A DNA stretch of 7,413 nt from Mollicutes bacterium PWAP (GTDB taxonomy: Bacteria; Bacillota_I; Bacilli_A; Mycoplasmatales; Metamycoplasmataceae): assembly GCA_019661745.1 (NCBI GenBank), contig JAIFTM010000029.1:1-7413 (forward strand), read 5' to 3'. A model generated the notes under the pieces. That model worked only from the letters and a program-made list of their open reading frames with translations. It had not been told where the DNA came from and made no database searches. A program made the translations under genes and the position numbers. Positions within the stretch are counted from its first letter, which is position 1; every line of letters starts with the position of its first letter. Shown one piece after another: positions 7,408 to 7,413 of this stretch.

Positions 7408-7413
7408 TAATTA

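Noticed and set aside
1..7413. CRISPR array, insertion sequence or attachment site
   Set aside because: No regularly spaced repeats, transposase motifs or target-site duplications were seen; the long inverted repeats sit at gene ends and read as terminators.

Overview
The window is AT-rich DNA from a mollicute (Mycoplasma-type) genome that reads UGA as tryptophan (genetic code 4). Three full-length housekeeping genes are each crossed by in-frame TGA codons that restore the family sequence when read as Trp. Every Trp codon found in the window is TGA. The species cannot be fixed from this sequence.

Left to right: (1) positions 3-212 carry the 3' end of an unrecognised plus-strand gene. It meets a minus-strand gene head-on across a perfect 44-nt palindrome (111-154) that probably terminates both. 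(2) Positions 161-1037 (minus) hold a broken gene whose rebuilt product is an FRG domain followed by TPR repeats. It has two frameshifts at long A runs (plus-strand T runs), one nonsense codon, no usable start codon, and Gln in place of the signature Arg of FRG. (3) Positions 1065-2417 (minus) hold an intact M20-family dipeptidase (PepV/Sapep type), apparently transcribed from a -10 box exactly six bases before its ATG, so its mRNA may be leaderless. (4) A 195-bp divergent promoter region follows. (5) Positions 2613-4205 and 4215-7046 (plus) are argS (arginyl-tRNA synthetase) and uvrA (excision-repair damage sensor), nine bases apart, with the uvrA Shine-Dalgarno overlapping the argS stop codon. 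(6) A 20-bp perfect inverted repeat overlaps the end of uvrA and separates it from a convergent tRNA-Leu(CAA) at 7109-7195 (minus). (7) The last ~200 bp hold the tRNA promoter on one strand and, on the other, a promoter, leader and ribosome-binding site for a gene that starts just beyond the window.

The intact genes are core functions: peptide scavenging, arginine charging, nucleotide-excision repair and leucine decoding. The accessory and most unusual part is the decayed FRG-TPR gene behind the dipeptidase. A second oddity is in UvrA, where one expected zinc-ligand position of the N-terminal half is Gly.
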